Assembly: GCA_018267385.1 (NCBI GenBank)
Contig: JAFDYN010000013.1
Location: 95,559-159,558 of the forward strand
DNA from: Bacteroidota bacterium
GTDB lineage: Bacteria > Bacteroidota > Bacteroidia > Chitinophagales > LD1
Length of the DNA stretch: 64,000 nt
Direction: 5' to 3'
In this document: positions 16,729 to 25,789 of the stretch, one piece after another
How the letters are laid out: every line of letters starts with the position of its first letter
Numbering within the stretch: position 1 is the first letter of the stretch
Translations under genes and position numbers: made by a program
The notes under the pieces: model-generated
What the model was told of the DNA's origin: nothing
The model's database searches: none
What the model saw: the letters and a program-made list of their open reading frames with translations, nothing else

Positions 16729-17439
16729 ATGGGTCGCGCGTTTGAATACCGTAAAGAGAAAAAATTTAAGAGATGGGGTGCTATGGCCAAGGCTTTCACC
16801 CGCATAGGCAAGGAAATAGCGATATCTGTCAAACTCGGTGGGCCTAACCCAGAGTCCAATGCCCGCCTGCGCCAAGCCATCATCAATGCCAAGGGTGCAA
16901 ATATGCCCAAGACCAACGTAGAGGCGGCGATCAAGAAGGCATCATCTAAAGATACCACCAACTATGAAGAAGTAACCTACGAAGGTTACGGCCCGCATGG
17001 TGTGGCGATAGTAGTAGACACTCAGACTGATAATACCACCCGTACAGTAGCCAACCTCCGTACTATCTTCAATAAGCTGAATGGTGCCATGGGTACGCAG
17101 GGCTCTGTAGAATATATGTTTCAGAAGAAAGCTGTTTTCAAATTCCCTAAAGGAAATCACAACATAGAGGAATTGGAGTTTGAGCTGATAGACCACGGCC
17201 TGTCTGAGCTGCAGTCTGATGAAGAGACAATCATCGCCTATGCTGATTTTGTAGACTTCGGCAAGCTGGCCAAGGCGCTGGAAGAAAAAGGCATCGAGGT
17301 CACTGAAAGTACTTACGATAAGATCCCAGACTTCTACAAAGAGGGCCTGACCGATGAGCAAGCCGAAGAGGTGATCAAGCTGATAGACAGGCTGGAGGAA
17401 GATGATGACGTGAGTCTCGTCTTTCACAATATGAAGTAA
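16729..17439 (+). CDS. YebC/PmpR family protein (translation/transcription regulator, TACO1 homologue)
   Basis: 236-residue cytosolic protein of the YebC family. The N-terminus (MGRAFEYRKEKKFKRWGAMA, then KAFTRIGKEIAISVKLGGPN) is the RNA/DNA-binding start; NARLRQAIINAKGANMPK and VEAAIKKA are family signatures; YEGYGPHGVAIVVD opens the second domain and GSVEYMFQKKAVF the third. Family members have been described as DNA-binding regulators and as factors that help ribosomes through difficult peptide sequences; which applies here cannot be read from sequence. The spelling of the first residues (MGRAFEYRKE instead of MAGHSKW) is the form usual in Bacteroidota. Confidence 0.92.
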   Translation: MGRAFEYRKEKKFKRWGAMAKAFTRIGKEIAISVKLGGPNPESNARLRQAIINAKGANMPKTNVEAAIKKASSKDTTNYEEVTYEGYGPHGVAIVVDTQTDNTTRTVANLRTIFNKLNGAMGTQGSVEYMFQKKAVFKFPKGNHNIEELEFELIDHGLSELQSDEETIIAYADFVDFGKLAKALEEKGIEVTESTYDKIPDFYKEGLTDEQAEEVIKLIDRLEEDDDVSLVFHNMK

Positions 17440-17493
17440 TGAGTGGCCCGAACCTTGCTCTGCCATCTACTGTTTGATACATATTAATCTCCC

Positions 17494-18252
17494 ATGACAC
17501 TAGAAACACTAAATATCATCACGCTGGCATGGATCGGCGTGGGTATTGTTTCATTCCCTTTTCTACTCAAAGTCACCGCGCCATATGGGCGACATGCTAC
17601 TGAGAAGTGGGGACCAATGATCAGCAACCGGCTAGGCTGGATACTACAGGAAGCGCCATCTATGATCTTCTTGTCCATCTTCTTTTTTATAGGAGACCTG
17701 CCGAAGTCGCATGTGAGCTATTTTCTCTGGGGGCTATGGGTGGCACACTATATATACAGGAGCCTTATCTTCCCTTTTCGCACGAAGACGACAGGTAAGA
17801 AGATTCCTGTGCTAATCGTCTGCTCGGCCATCGGCTTCAATTTTATGAACGGCTTTACCAATGGTTCGTATCTCGGCAGCTTCGGTGGCAACTATAACGA
17901 CAGCTATTTTACATCTGCTCAGTTCATAGTCGGAATGATCGTATTTGCCACAGGCGTCTTTATCAATCATCAGTCTGACAATATCCTGCTCGCACTGCGC
18001 AAACCGGGAGAGACAGGCTACAAGATCCCAACGGGAGGGCTATTCAAATATATCTCAGCACCTAACCTCTTTGGTGAAATGATCGAGTGGACTGGCTATG
18101 CCATCCTGGTATGGAGCCTGCCGGCGCTGGGATTTGCAGTATGGACCGTCGTAAACCTCACACCACGCGCGCTGGACCACCATAAATGGTATCAGGAGAA
18201 GTTCACTGACTACCCTAAAGAAAGAAAGGCTTTGATCCCTTTTATTCTATAA
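17494..18252 (+). CDS. 3-oxo-5-alpha-steroid 4-dehydrogenase-like membrane protein
   Basis: 252-residue polytopic membrane protein (about six to seven hydrophobic segments) of the steroid 5-alpha-reductase C-terminal domain family. The diagnostic C-terminus includes YKIPTGGLFKYISAPNLFGE, MIEWTGYAILVWSLP and HHKWYQEKFTDYPKERKALI. The Glu/Tyr-containing PNLFGE...WTGYA segment matches the NADPH-binding and catalytic part of the family. In bacteria these proteins reduce double bonds in lipids or hydroxysteroids; the substrate here is unknown. It follows yebC by 54 bases on the same strand and may be co-transcribed. Confidence 0.8.
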   Translation: MTLETLNIITLAWIGVGIVSFPFLLKVTAPYGRHATEKWGPMISNRLGWILQEAPSMIFLSIFFFIGDLPKSHVSYFLWGLWVAHYIYRSLIFPFRTKTTGKKIPVLIVCSAIGFNFMNGFTNGSYLGSFGGNYNDSYFTSAQFIVGMIVFATGVFINHQSDNILLALRKPGETGYKIPTGGLFKYISAPNLFGEMIEWTGYAILVWSLPALGFAVWTVVNLTPRALDHHKWYQEKFTDYPKERKALIPFIL

Positions 18253-18256
18253 GCAA

Positions 18257-20515
18257 CTATTTGTCTACGGATACCTTGATCATGGACTGATGATCACCTG
18301 AGGCTACACGCATCAGGTACATGCCAGCACTGTTTTTACGCAGGTCTATTGTAGTAATATTCTTTCCCACCACGGCATTCCAATCCGTATTGTAAACCAT
18401 TCTACCGGAGACATCATAGACTTCTACTATCAGCGCTGCTGCACGATCGGCCTGATAGCTGAGGGTAAACTGGCCATTGTTTGGATTGGGATAGAGTGAC
18501 ACTGCGAGTGTATTGCCGGGCACCTCACCCACACCGGTAGACAGCGCAGCGGCTATCACTGCACCATAGGCATTGATCTTGCCGTGGCCCCAGGTATTGA
18601 GACCTGAGGCAGGCAGCGCGCCGGTGAATGTATCCAGTATAGCTGTCTGTGTGAGTATACGCTTGATCTGGTCTGGGTAGAGGCCAGGATTGGCCTCGAG
18701 CATCAGCGCTATGATGCCCGATGTACATGGCGTAGCCATAGACGTCCCTGAGAACTGAGCCCAATAATATTGCCTGTTTTGACTAAGGTCGAGCCATGAG
18801 CTTACCACATCTATATAGTCCACTCCTCCCGGTCGTACATCTGCACAAAAAGAATTGACAGAAGAAACAACGCAGAGGCCCGGCGCCGTGATATCCGGCA
18901 CAATGCGACCATCTGTAGTGGGGCCATGACTGGAGAATGGTACCAGTGCACCAAGTGTGGTATAGCCGAGGAAATTATAGCTGTGATGACTAATGCTGGT
19001 ATACTCTACTTTGGCAGAGTAGGCACCCGCAGAGATAGCAGACCGCGTAGAAACAATGTCACTGGTCACATAGTTAGTGTCGCCCTGTACAGCCCAGGTA
19101 TATCCATAGCTGGAGAACGGCCCGCCATATCCTTCGCCATTGGTCACATAGCCATCCCAGAAATCTACTCTGCCATCTGTAGATCTGATGGATAGCAAGA
19201 CACTATCTGTCGTGGCGCGGTTGTAGAGTGTCAGATAGATACGCGGCTTGCCATTAAATTCGGAAGTGGATGCCACTATCTGTACATGGAGGCTATCGTG
19301 ATTAGTACCCGGCAGGCTGAAGGAGTGGAGATTATTATCAAGACACACATATCCGGTGCTGGCTATCTCTGTGCCATGGTGCAGGCTCACCTGCAGGCAG
19401 AATGTTTTACCAGGGTCCCCCCAGAAATCCAGCCATAGCTTTTTGACATTCAGGTAAGGATCGAAGGTTGCAAATGTTTTTACTACTGTATCAGTGGCGC
19501 TAAAAGTCTTCTGGAGGTGGATGGCAGATTCGCCTTCGTTACCTGCTGCTACCACAAAGATCTTGCCTGCACCTGTCAAAGCGTCGCAGCCCTCGCTGAA
19601 AAGCGAGGTGCCGTCACGTGGCCCTACCGGAGTACCCCAGCTCAAGTTTACTACAGCCGGTTTGCCTACCGAGGCTGCATATGTGAACACATAATTGATG
19701 CCATCGAGAAAATCTGACATCCCGGTCCCCTGCCACTGGTTTGAGTCCGGCATGATACCCACCAGTACCAGCTCGCTCTCAAAAGCCATACCCCTGTACA
19801 GTGCACTGCTCGTATCTGTACTACCAAAGCCGCTACCCGCAGCAATGCCCATCACATGTGTACCGTGTGTTGCACCGGGATTGTCAGTCTGCTGACTCTG
19901 TATCGTAAAGCTATCAGTCATCTCATTACCATAGTTGAATCCGGATGGCGGGATACCAGGTGTCTTCATCTCCCACACGCGGGAAATACGGTAGTTTGTG
20001 CCGGATGTATCATAAACGGTAGGATGTGTATAATCAAAACCAACGTCCACTATTCCTACTACTACCCCCTTTCCTGTATAGGGATGAGACAGACCGATTC
20101 CCGCATGTACAGAGTCTACACGTGTAGTACGGCGGGCAGAGTCCAGCGCCATGCAGACAGGCTCATCGAGCTGGATGTAGTCTATGCCTGGGAGCTGTGT
20201 GAATGCCTCCACATTCGCTAGTGGCACCTGAGCGGTCCAGATCCGGCCGGCTCTGGTACCTACGTGCACACCCAGCGCCTCGAGATCAGCCTCAGAGATA
20301 GTAGGGGTCACTCTGATCAGGGCGCTGATGCAAATGCCCTGCGTCGTCCTCTTGTACACATAGTCTTGCTGAATCGCAGATTTGCTATCTCCTCTGCGGA
20401 TAGCGTCTAGATATATCTGTGTGCGTGGAGACAGTTTGGCGTATGCTTTCCCTGTAGTTTGGGCAGAGGCCAGGATGGTATAGCATACGGCCAGCATTAG
20501 TAGGACATTCTTCAT
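18257..20515 (-). CDS. Secreted S8 (subtilisin-like) serine protease with T9SS sorting domain
   Basis: 752 residues. Signal peptide MKNVLLMLAVCYTILASAQ, a propeptide-like domain (about 60-125), then a subtilase domain with catalytic Asp157 in GIVDVGFDYTHP, His217 in ATHGTHVMGI and Ser near 595 in FSGTSMATPC. A large insert separates His and Ser (about 250-590), carrying a beta-rich segment like those in PKD- or PA-inserted subtilases. The C-terminal 80 residues are a type A T9SS sorting domain (LYPNPNNGQFTLSY, YDVSGRMVYN, AGMYLMRV), so the enzyme is sent across the outer membrane. Its promoter region faces that of mutS2. Confidence 0.9.
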   Translation of the reverse strand: MKNVLLMLAVCYTILASAQTTGKAYAKLSPRTQIYLDAIRRGDSKSAIQQDYVYKRTTQGICISALIRVTPTISEADLEALGVHVGTRAGRIWTAQVPLANVEAFTQLPGIDYIQLDEPVCMALDSARRTTRVDSVHAGIGLSHPYTGKGVVVGIVDVGFDYTHPTVYDTSGTNYRISRVWEMKTPGIPPSGFNYGNEMTDSFTIQSQQTDNPGATHGTHVMGIAAGSGFGSTDTSSALYRGMAFESELVLVGIMPDSNQWQGTGMSDFLDGINYVFTYAASVGKPAVVNLSWGTPVGPRDGTSLFSEGCDALTGAGKIFVVAAGNEGESAIHLQKTFSATDTVVKTFATFDPYLNVKKLWLDFWGDPGKTFCLQVSLHHGTEIASTGYVCLDNNLHSFSLPGTNHDSLHVQIVASTSEFNGKPRIYLTLYNRATTDSVLLSIRSTDGRVDFWDGYVTNGEGYGGPFSSYGYTWAVQGDTNYVTSDIVSTRSAISAGAYSAKVEYTSISHHSYNFLGYTTLGALVPFSSHGPTTDGRIVPDITAPGLCVVSSVNSFCADVRPGGVDYIDVVSSWLDLSQNRQYYWAQFSGTSMATPCTSGIIALMLEANPGLYPDQIKRILTQTAILDTFTGALPASGLNTWGHGKINAYGAVIAAALSTGVGEVPGNTLAVSLYPNPNNGQFTLSYQADRAAALIVEVYDVSGRMVYNTDWNAVVGKNITTIDLRKNSAGMYLMRVASGDHQSMIKVSVDK

Positions 20516-20624
20516 GAGCCTGATTGTTTCTTAGCTCGCAAGATATACAATTTTGCACCGCGCTCACACGTCTGAGAGTCGAGTCGTTGCGCATTGCTGG
20601 TCATTTCACCATCTTCGCAGTCCC

Positions 20625-22718
20625 ATGCTTCTGTACCCTTCACATACGATCGAGAAACTAGAGTTTGACAAAATACTCGCGCTGGTAGCCCAGTACTGCC
20701 GTAGCGAGCCGGCTAAACAAGCTGCGCTGGCACTGGAGCCAATGACAGATGGTGGTGAGGTGCGCAAACAACTCCTGCAGGTGCACGACTATCGCAAGGT
20801 GATGTCTACCGGCTCTCATTTCCCTCTGGACTACGTACCAGACCTCACTAAAGAGCTTAAACTGCTTACGATCACAGACGCTGTGCTGGAGCAGGAGGCC
20901 TTCACCCGGATCAAACGGACTGCGCTGACCATAGAGGGTATCTTCCGGTTTTTCACCGCCAATGAAAACCTCTACCCTAACCTGCAAGCAATAGCAAGCG
21001 GCATCTACTATGAAAAACAGATCGTGCAGCTGATCAATGGTGTCTTTGACGAAAATGCCAATATAAAAGACAATGCTTCGCGCGACCTGATGGACATTCG
21101 CAGCCGTCTCGGCAAAAAACGAAATGAATTGAGCCGCGTTTTTGCACAGATCATACAGAAGTATGCGAAGCTCGGCATCCTGACCGACTCCGGCCAGAGC
21201 ATTCGCAATGGCCGTAAAGTGGTGACCATCGTAGCTGAGAGCAAGCGCCAGATGGGCGGCATCATACATGATGAGTCTGACAGTGGCAAAACCGTCTTCA
21301 TGGAGCCGCGAGAAACGGTGGAGCTGAATAACGAGATCTTTGAGCTGGAGCGCGCAGAGGACCGGGAGGTCTACCGCATCCTGAAAGAGCTGACCGCACA
21401 TCTCGCGCTCTATCGGCAGCTACTGGAGAGCTACCAGAGCGTGATCACAAAGTATGACCTCATCCAGGCCAAGGCAAAATTTGCCAATGAGATCAATGCC
21501 TCTTATCCGATTGTCTCTGATAAGCCCGTCATACATCTGCGAAAAGCAGTACACCCGCTACTATACCTGCACCTGAGGAAATCGAAGAAGGAGACCATAC
21601 CGCTCAGCATAAAGCTGGACGACGAAAACCGAATCCTCGTGATCTCCGGACCTAATGCGGGCGGCAAAACTATCACACTAAAGACCATCGGCCTGCTGCA
21701 AATGATGCTGCAGAGCGGTCTGCACGTGCCTGTCGACGAGCGCTCTGAGATGGGCATCTTCCAGTCACTCTTCGTAGATATAGGCGACTCACAGAGCATA
21801 GAGGATGAGCTATCCACCTACTCCTCGCACCTGCGCTCCATGCGCTTTTTTCTTGAGAATGCAGACAAGCGCACAATATTCCTGATAGATGAGTTTGGTA
21901 CAGGCTCCGACCCGGCGCTGGGCGGAGCTTTTGCAGAAGCGATACTGGAGGAGCTGGCATTCAAGCGCGCCTATGGTGTAGTGACCACGCACTACCTCAA
22001 TCTCAAGATCATGGCCAATAAAGTCAAAGGTATCATGAACGGTGCAATGATCTTTAATGAAGAAACGCTGATGCCTACCTATCAGCTCACTACAGGCAAG
22101 CCGGGCAGCTCATATACCTTTGCCATAGCAGAGCGTACAGGTCTGCCACGTATGCTGATAGAGCGCGCCAAGGATATGGTAGACCAGCAGCACTATCAGC
22201 TCGACCTGCTGCTCAACAAAGTGGAGCAGGAGCATCAGCTGCTACTGGAAAAGGAAAGAGAGCTGAACACCAAAACATCAGAGCTAACAGACCTCAAGAA
22301 AAACTACGAAACCCTGTTGGCCAAGGTGCAGCAAACACGGGAACGACAAACCAATCAACAGGTCATACAAAATAACTCCAAGACCACACCATACATCAGA
22401 GAGGCAGAACGTCGCCTGCAGAAGTTGCTCCGGGACTGGGAGACACGCAAGGACCTGGAGATAGTGGCAGAGCAAACAAAGAAGATAATAGAAGCAGAGA
22501 AGCCTAAAGAAGAAAAGAAGGAAAAGCAGAGGGCAGTCCCTCAGGATAAAAAGAGGGAAACTCCCAAACCCGCACTAAAGACGCACCCGGGAGCAAGAGT
22601 CAAGATCTTGTCTTTCAACAAGAATGGTATAATAGAATCTGTGAAAGGAAATAAGGTCACCGTCGTGACGGATGACATCCGCATGACCGTAAATAAAGAT
22701 GACCTGATCAATATCTAA
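20625..22718 (+). CDS. MutS2-family ATPase lacking the C-terminal Smr domain
   Basis: 697 residues from the ATG at 20625 (MLLYPSHTIEKLEFDKILAL); an in-frame ATG 72 bases earlier would add a non-conserved stretch. Order: MutS core/clamp helices (1-270) and an ATPase domain with Walker A SGPNAGGKT, SIEDELSTYSSHL and Walker B TIFLIDEFGTGSDP, TTHYLNLK. A coiled coil rich in Glu and Lys follows, then a KOW/SH3-like segment (HPGARVKILSFNKNGIIESV). MutS2 acts in suppressing recombination and, in some bacteria, in rescuing collided ribosomes. It normally ends in a roughly 80-residue Smr nuclease domain; here the protein stops right after the KOW segment and no Smr remnant is seen downstream. Confidence 0.9.
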   Translation: MLLYPSHTIEKLEFDKILALVAQYCRSEPAKQAALALEPMTDGGEVRKQLLQVHDYRKVMSTGSHFPLDYVPDLTKELKLLTITDAVLEQEAFTRIKRTALTIEGIFRFFTANENLYPNLQAIASGIYYEKQIVQLINGVFDENANIKDNASRDLMDIRSRLGKKRNELSRVFAQIIQKYAKLGILTDSGQSIRNGRKVVTIVAESKRQMGGIIHDESDSGKTVFMEPRETVELNNEIFELERAEDREVYRILKELTAHLALYRQLLESYQSVITKYDLIQAKAKFANEINASYPIVSDKPVIHLRKAVHPLLYLHLRKSKKETIPLSIKLDDENRILVISGPNAGGKTITLKTIGLLQMMLQSGLHVPVDERSEMGIFQSLFVDIGDSQSIEDELSTYSSHLRSMRFFLENADKRTIFLIDEFGTGSDPALGGAFAEAILEELAFKRAYGVVTTHYLNLKIMANKVKGIMNGAMIFNEETLMPTYQLTTGKPGSSYTFAIAERTGLPRMLIERAKDMVDQQHYQLDLLLNKVEQEHQLLLEKERELNTKTSELTDLKKNYETLLAKVQQTRERQTNQQVIQNNSKTTPYIREAERRLQKLLRDWETRKDLEIVAEQTKKIIEAEKPKEEKKEKQRAVPQDKKRETPKPALKTHPGARVKILSFNKNGIIESVKGNKVTVVTDDIRMTVNKDDLINI

Positions 22719-22755
22719 GTAGTCTTGCTGCCTATCCCATTAGCACGCAGTGAAG

Positions 22756-23997
22756 TCAGAATAGTGATAAGAAAGGAAAAGTATCTGGTATAGCAGCGGA
22801 GATCCGCTCCTGCGGGGTATGAAACCAGTCTTTCAATATCGAAGTGTAAACAGACCGGAAGTCTATCTGGAAATCCAGATTATCCATCGCAGAAACTTTG
22901 GAGGGTATTTCAGGGTTGTGTCCTACAAGACCGCCTTTCATCCCGGTGCCGAAAATCATAACGGGTGCCGCTGTGCCATGGTCACTGCCAAAGCTGATAT
23001 TTGATTTTATGCGCCGGCCAAATTCAGAGTATGTCATGGTAAGCACTCTATCCTGCAGGCCCAATAGTGCGAGGTCATCCTGAAAGGCAGTGATCGCGAC
23101 AGCCAGCTGTGAGAGCAGGGTAGCATGTATACCCCTTGACGGATCAGAGTGGTCCACCTGGGCGCTGTGTGTATCAAAACCTTTCAGCCGCACAGAATAT
23201 ACCTGTGTAGAAAGACCTCCGGCTATCAGCCGGGCTACCACCTTCAGTTGATCGGCAAGAGGATTTTCATTCTGAGATGGATATAGGCCAGAGCTGTTAT
23301 GACCGGCACGTGCAGCTATTTTTACAGATTCAATATATCTCCTCGATTGCCGGCCAGTGTGATGCAGAAACGAAAGCTCTCTTTGCTGCCTGGATCTGCC
23401 GGCAGCATCATACATCCCTGGCACATAATCATAAAAATGGTCTATATCACTCAGGGCCATGCCAGCATGCATTCCCGCACCTTGCAGCATCTTGGGTAGT
23501 GAAGAGCCGATCTGTATAGCAGGCGGATCATCATTTACATATTCCCCTTTATCTACCCAGCGGCCCACCCAGCCTGTAGGAATCGTATCTGCAGAAGAAC
23601 CAGAATGCCAGATATCAATACTCCTGAAATGTGAGAGGTCCGCCCTATCATATCCGACCCCCTGGATGATCGTCATCTGTTTATTATCGTATAGCGCAGT
23701 GAGCGGCCGCAGGGACGGATGCAAACCAGTCAGTGCGGAATCACTCAATCGGGCCACCTTTGCCTCCGGTATCAGTATGTTCTTGCGCGCAGACAGCAGG
23801 TTCTTGTATTGATCCAGAGGTATCACTGTATTGAGGCCATCATTACCTCCATCCAGCTGTATGAGTACGAGAACTTTTTGTTTTCCTTTTGCTGACTGGC
23901 GCCTGGTATGTAGTGACCGGCCTATCATACCACTCAGCATGAGCGATGATACCACCGAAACGGGCAAAGCATTGCTTAAAAAGAATCTCCTATTCAT
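22756..23997 (-). CDS. DUF1501 exported protein
   Basis: About 413 residues from MNRRFFLSNALPVSVVSSLM at 23997, a twin-arginine-like signal; the upstream in-frame ATG at 24018 would overlap the preceding gene by 16 bases. DUF1501 proteins belong to the alkaline-phosphatase/sulfatase superfamily but their function is unknown. Family blocks visible include VLIQLDGGNDGLNTVIPLDQ, LHPSLRPLTALYDNKQMTII, YDRADLSHFRSIDIW, TYSEFGRRIKSN and SDHGTAAPVMIFG. It is the second gene of a two-gene unit with the DUF1800 gene, a pairing common across bacteria. Confidence 0.9.
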   Translation of the reverse strand: MNRRFFLSNALPVSVVSSLMLSGMIGRSLHTRRQSAKGKQKVLVLIQLDGGNDGLNTVIPLDQYKNLLSARKNILIPEAKVARLSDSALTGLHPSLRPLTALYDNKQMTIIQGVGYDRADLSHFRSIDIWHSGSSADTIPTGWVGRWVDKGEYVNDDPPAIQIGSSLPKMLQGAGMHAGMALSDIDHFYDYVPGMYDAAGRSRQQRELSFLHHTGRQSRRYIESVKIAARAGHNSSGLYPSQNENPLADQLKVVARLIAGGLSTQVYSVRLKGFDTHSAQVDHSDPSRGIHATLLSQLAVAITAFQDDLALLGLQDRVLTMTYSEFGRRIKSNISFGSDHGTAAPVMIFGTGMKGGLVGHNPEIPSKVSAMDNLDFQIDFRSVYTSILKDWFHTPQERISAAIPDTFPFLSLF

Positions 23998-24002
23998 GCG
24001 TC

Positions 24003-25715
24003 TTATGCCATCAGGCATTCATCTCTCTGCAATAGATATTTATAATAGTTTCTGAGCCTGTCGGTAGCCAGTTTGCTCTTTGCCGTATCCTGGGGATCAG
24101 CTGCATACTCGCTCCAGACTTGCTGCCAGTCTGTACCACCCTCTGACAGCAGACTGGTCATTTTATCTATGATATCTGCACTAAATGGAACCGGTGTCAA
24201 AAATGCAGTACTATCGCGGACCAGTGTATCAGGGTCAGACGGATCTGACAGAGCGGCTGTGAATCCAAGTACAGCCAGCCTGATACCGGTATCCATGCCT
24301 GAGCAGATGATGCCGGATGGTGACAATAAAGCATCGATGGTCTCCATACGCGCTGTTAGTGTATTGGAGTTGATCCAGAGTTGATATCCGGCTGATAGAT
24401 AGTATGCCGGCCAGCCGGCCACATTGGGTGGTGCCCCGGGGCACATGGACATATCATCCAACCTGGCAGCCAATGAACCCCACGCACTATATTGCTTACC
24501 GATATCCCCAGAAAAATCATTTAGACCGAATGATCTGGACAGGCCAATGAGGTGGTCGATGGGATTTTTGATCTGGCAGCCTATATTCTCTTCTGCATAG
24601 AAATGTTTGCTACCCAAAAGGAGGCGCAAAGCAGGTACGATATCAAAATCATTGGCGACCAACGTATCTGCCAATGGGGCGATCACATTCGCCTCTGCCT
24701 CGGGGCTGATCTCATAATAGACAAACCACCTGTACAAACGGCGACTAAGATGCAGAGCGGTGTCACGTACTGACAATATCATATCCAGCAGCTCAGACAG
24801 TTCTTCACTTCCTGCCTCTCCGCTTCTTCCCTTTATCACTTTTCCTCCATAAAAATCTGAGAAGACCTTATCGGCTGTATCATGGATGACAGCATGGAAT
24901 TTGGTATCTCCGTGATGGTCTGTAGCCCATCCTGTCAATACCCTGGAGGCCGCCATCACATCAGCCTGAGAGTATCCAGTGCCTGCGTCCCTGCCTACTG
25001 TGAAAAGCTCTTGCAACTCGCGCCCGAGATTTTCATTGGGGTCTTCGGCTGTACTCTGGTCATTGCTCAGATACCGTAGCATGCCCGGAGAGGTCACTAC
25101 GTCAAAAAGCATTTTTTTGAAATTACCGAGGGCATGGAGACGGAGAGGAGCGGCATACTTATAACTTTTGCAGGCATCAAAAATGAAGAAAAACTCAGCC
25201 GACACCTGGTTGTGCCAGAATAAAGTCATCTTTTCCGTGAGTGACCTGTCATGCTGCAGCAGACGACCTACCCACCAGGCTGTGATAGAGTCGCGTCGTT
25301 TCTGATTGATCTCAGCCTCCTTTTTGCTCAATACGCCCATATCAGTAAAGCGGCTATGCACCCAGGTCTCACCCCAGGCTGCGTCCGGATCTACCAGATC
25401 ACTATTGCTATATGTATTGACAGGAGGTGTATAATCCGGAGATGGTGTGAGAAGTGTATCAAGGCATTTGTCGAGCGGCAGGTTTTCAAAAAACCTATAA
25501 TCCGCCTGAGTAAACCCGAAAAGAGTCCTCCGTAGTAAATGCTTTAGCTGTGCGCCACCCCAGGGGCCATCGTATGGAGCTAATCCGTTATGGAGCATAC
25601 TGCCACCACCGCTAGCCATAGTGGCAGATTGCCGATGAATGGCATCCGTCTCAGGAGCATTCGCCTGACGTCCTGAGATGATCTCAAGAAAATCCGATCG
25701 GGAAATATTCCGCAT
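24003..25715 (-). CDS. DUF1800 protein, partner of the DUF1501 gene
   Basis: 570-residue DUF1800 protein. Recognisable blocks are AQLKHLLRRTLFGFTQADYR near the N-terminus, LTEKMTLFWHNQVSAEFF, KSYKYAAPLRLHALGNFKKM, DPNENLGRELQELFTVGRDA, RVLTGWATD, and CPGAPPNVAGWPAYYLSAGY towards the C-terminus. The function of this family is not known; members are usually encoded with DUF1501 proteins and thought to be exported. No obvious signal peptide begins at the chosen start (MRNISRSDFLEI), which resembles a DUF-type N-terminal tag. The stop at 24003 overlaps or abuts the downstream DUF1501 start. Confidence 0.88.
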   Translation of the reverse strand: MRNISRSDFLEIISGRQANAPETDAIHRQSATMASGGGSMLHNGLAPYDGPWGGAQLKHLLRRTLFGFTQADYRFFENLPLDKCLDTLLTPSPDYTPPVNTYSNSDLVDPDAAWGETWVHSRFTDMGVLSKKEAEINQKRRDSITAWWVGRLLQHDRSLTEKMTLFWHNQVSAEFFFIFDACKSYKYAAPLRLHALGNFKKMLFDVVTSPGMLRYLSNDQSTAEDPNENLGRELQELFTVGRDAGTGYSQADVMAASRVLTGWATDHHGDTKFHAVIHDTADKVFSDFYGGKVIKGRSGEAGSEELSELLDMILSVRDTALHLSRRLYRWFVYYEISPEAEANVIAPLADTLVANDFDIVPALRLLLGSKHFYAEENIGCQIKNPIDHLIGLSRSFGLNDFSGDIGKQYSAWGSLAARLDDMSMCPGAPPNVAGWPAYYLSAGYQLWINSNTLTARMETIDALLSPSGIICSGMDTGIRLAVLGFTAALSDPSDPDTLVRDSTAFLTPVPFSADIIDKMTSLLSEGGTDWQQVWSEYAADPQDTAKSKLATDRLRNYYKYLLQRDECLMA

Positions 25716-25789
25716 TAATCAAAGCTACTAAAACGGAGCCAATACATAACCGGCAAAAATGTGGCTAGAGGACTACGGGATGATCGCTC

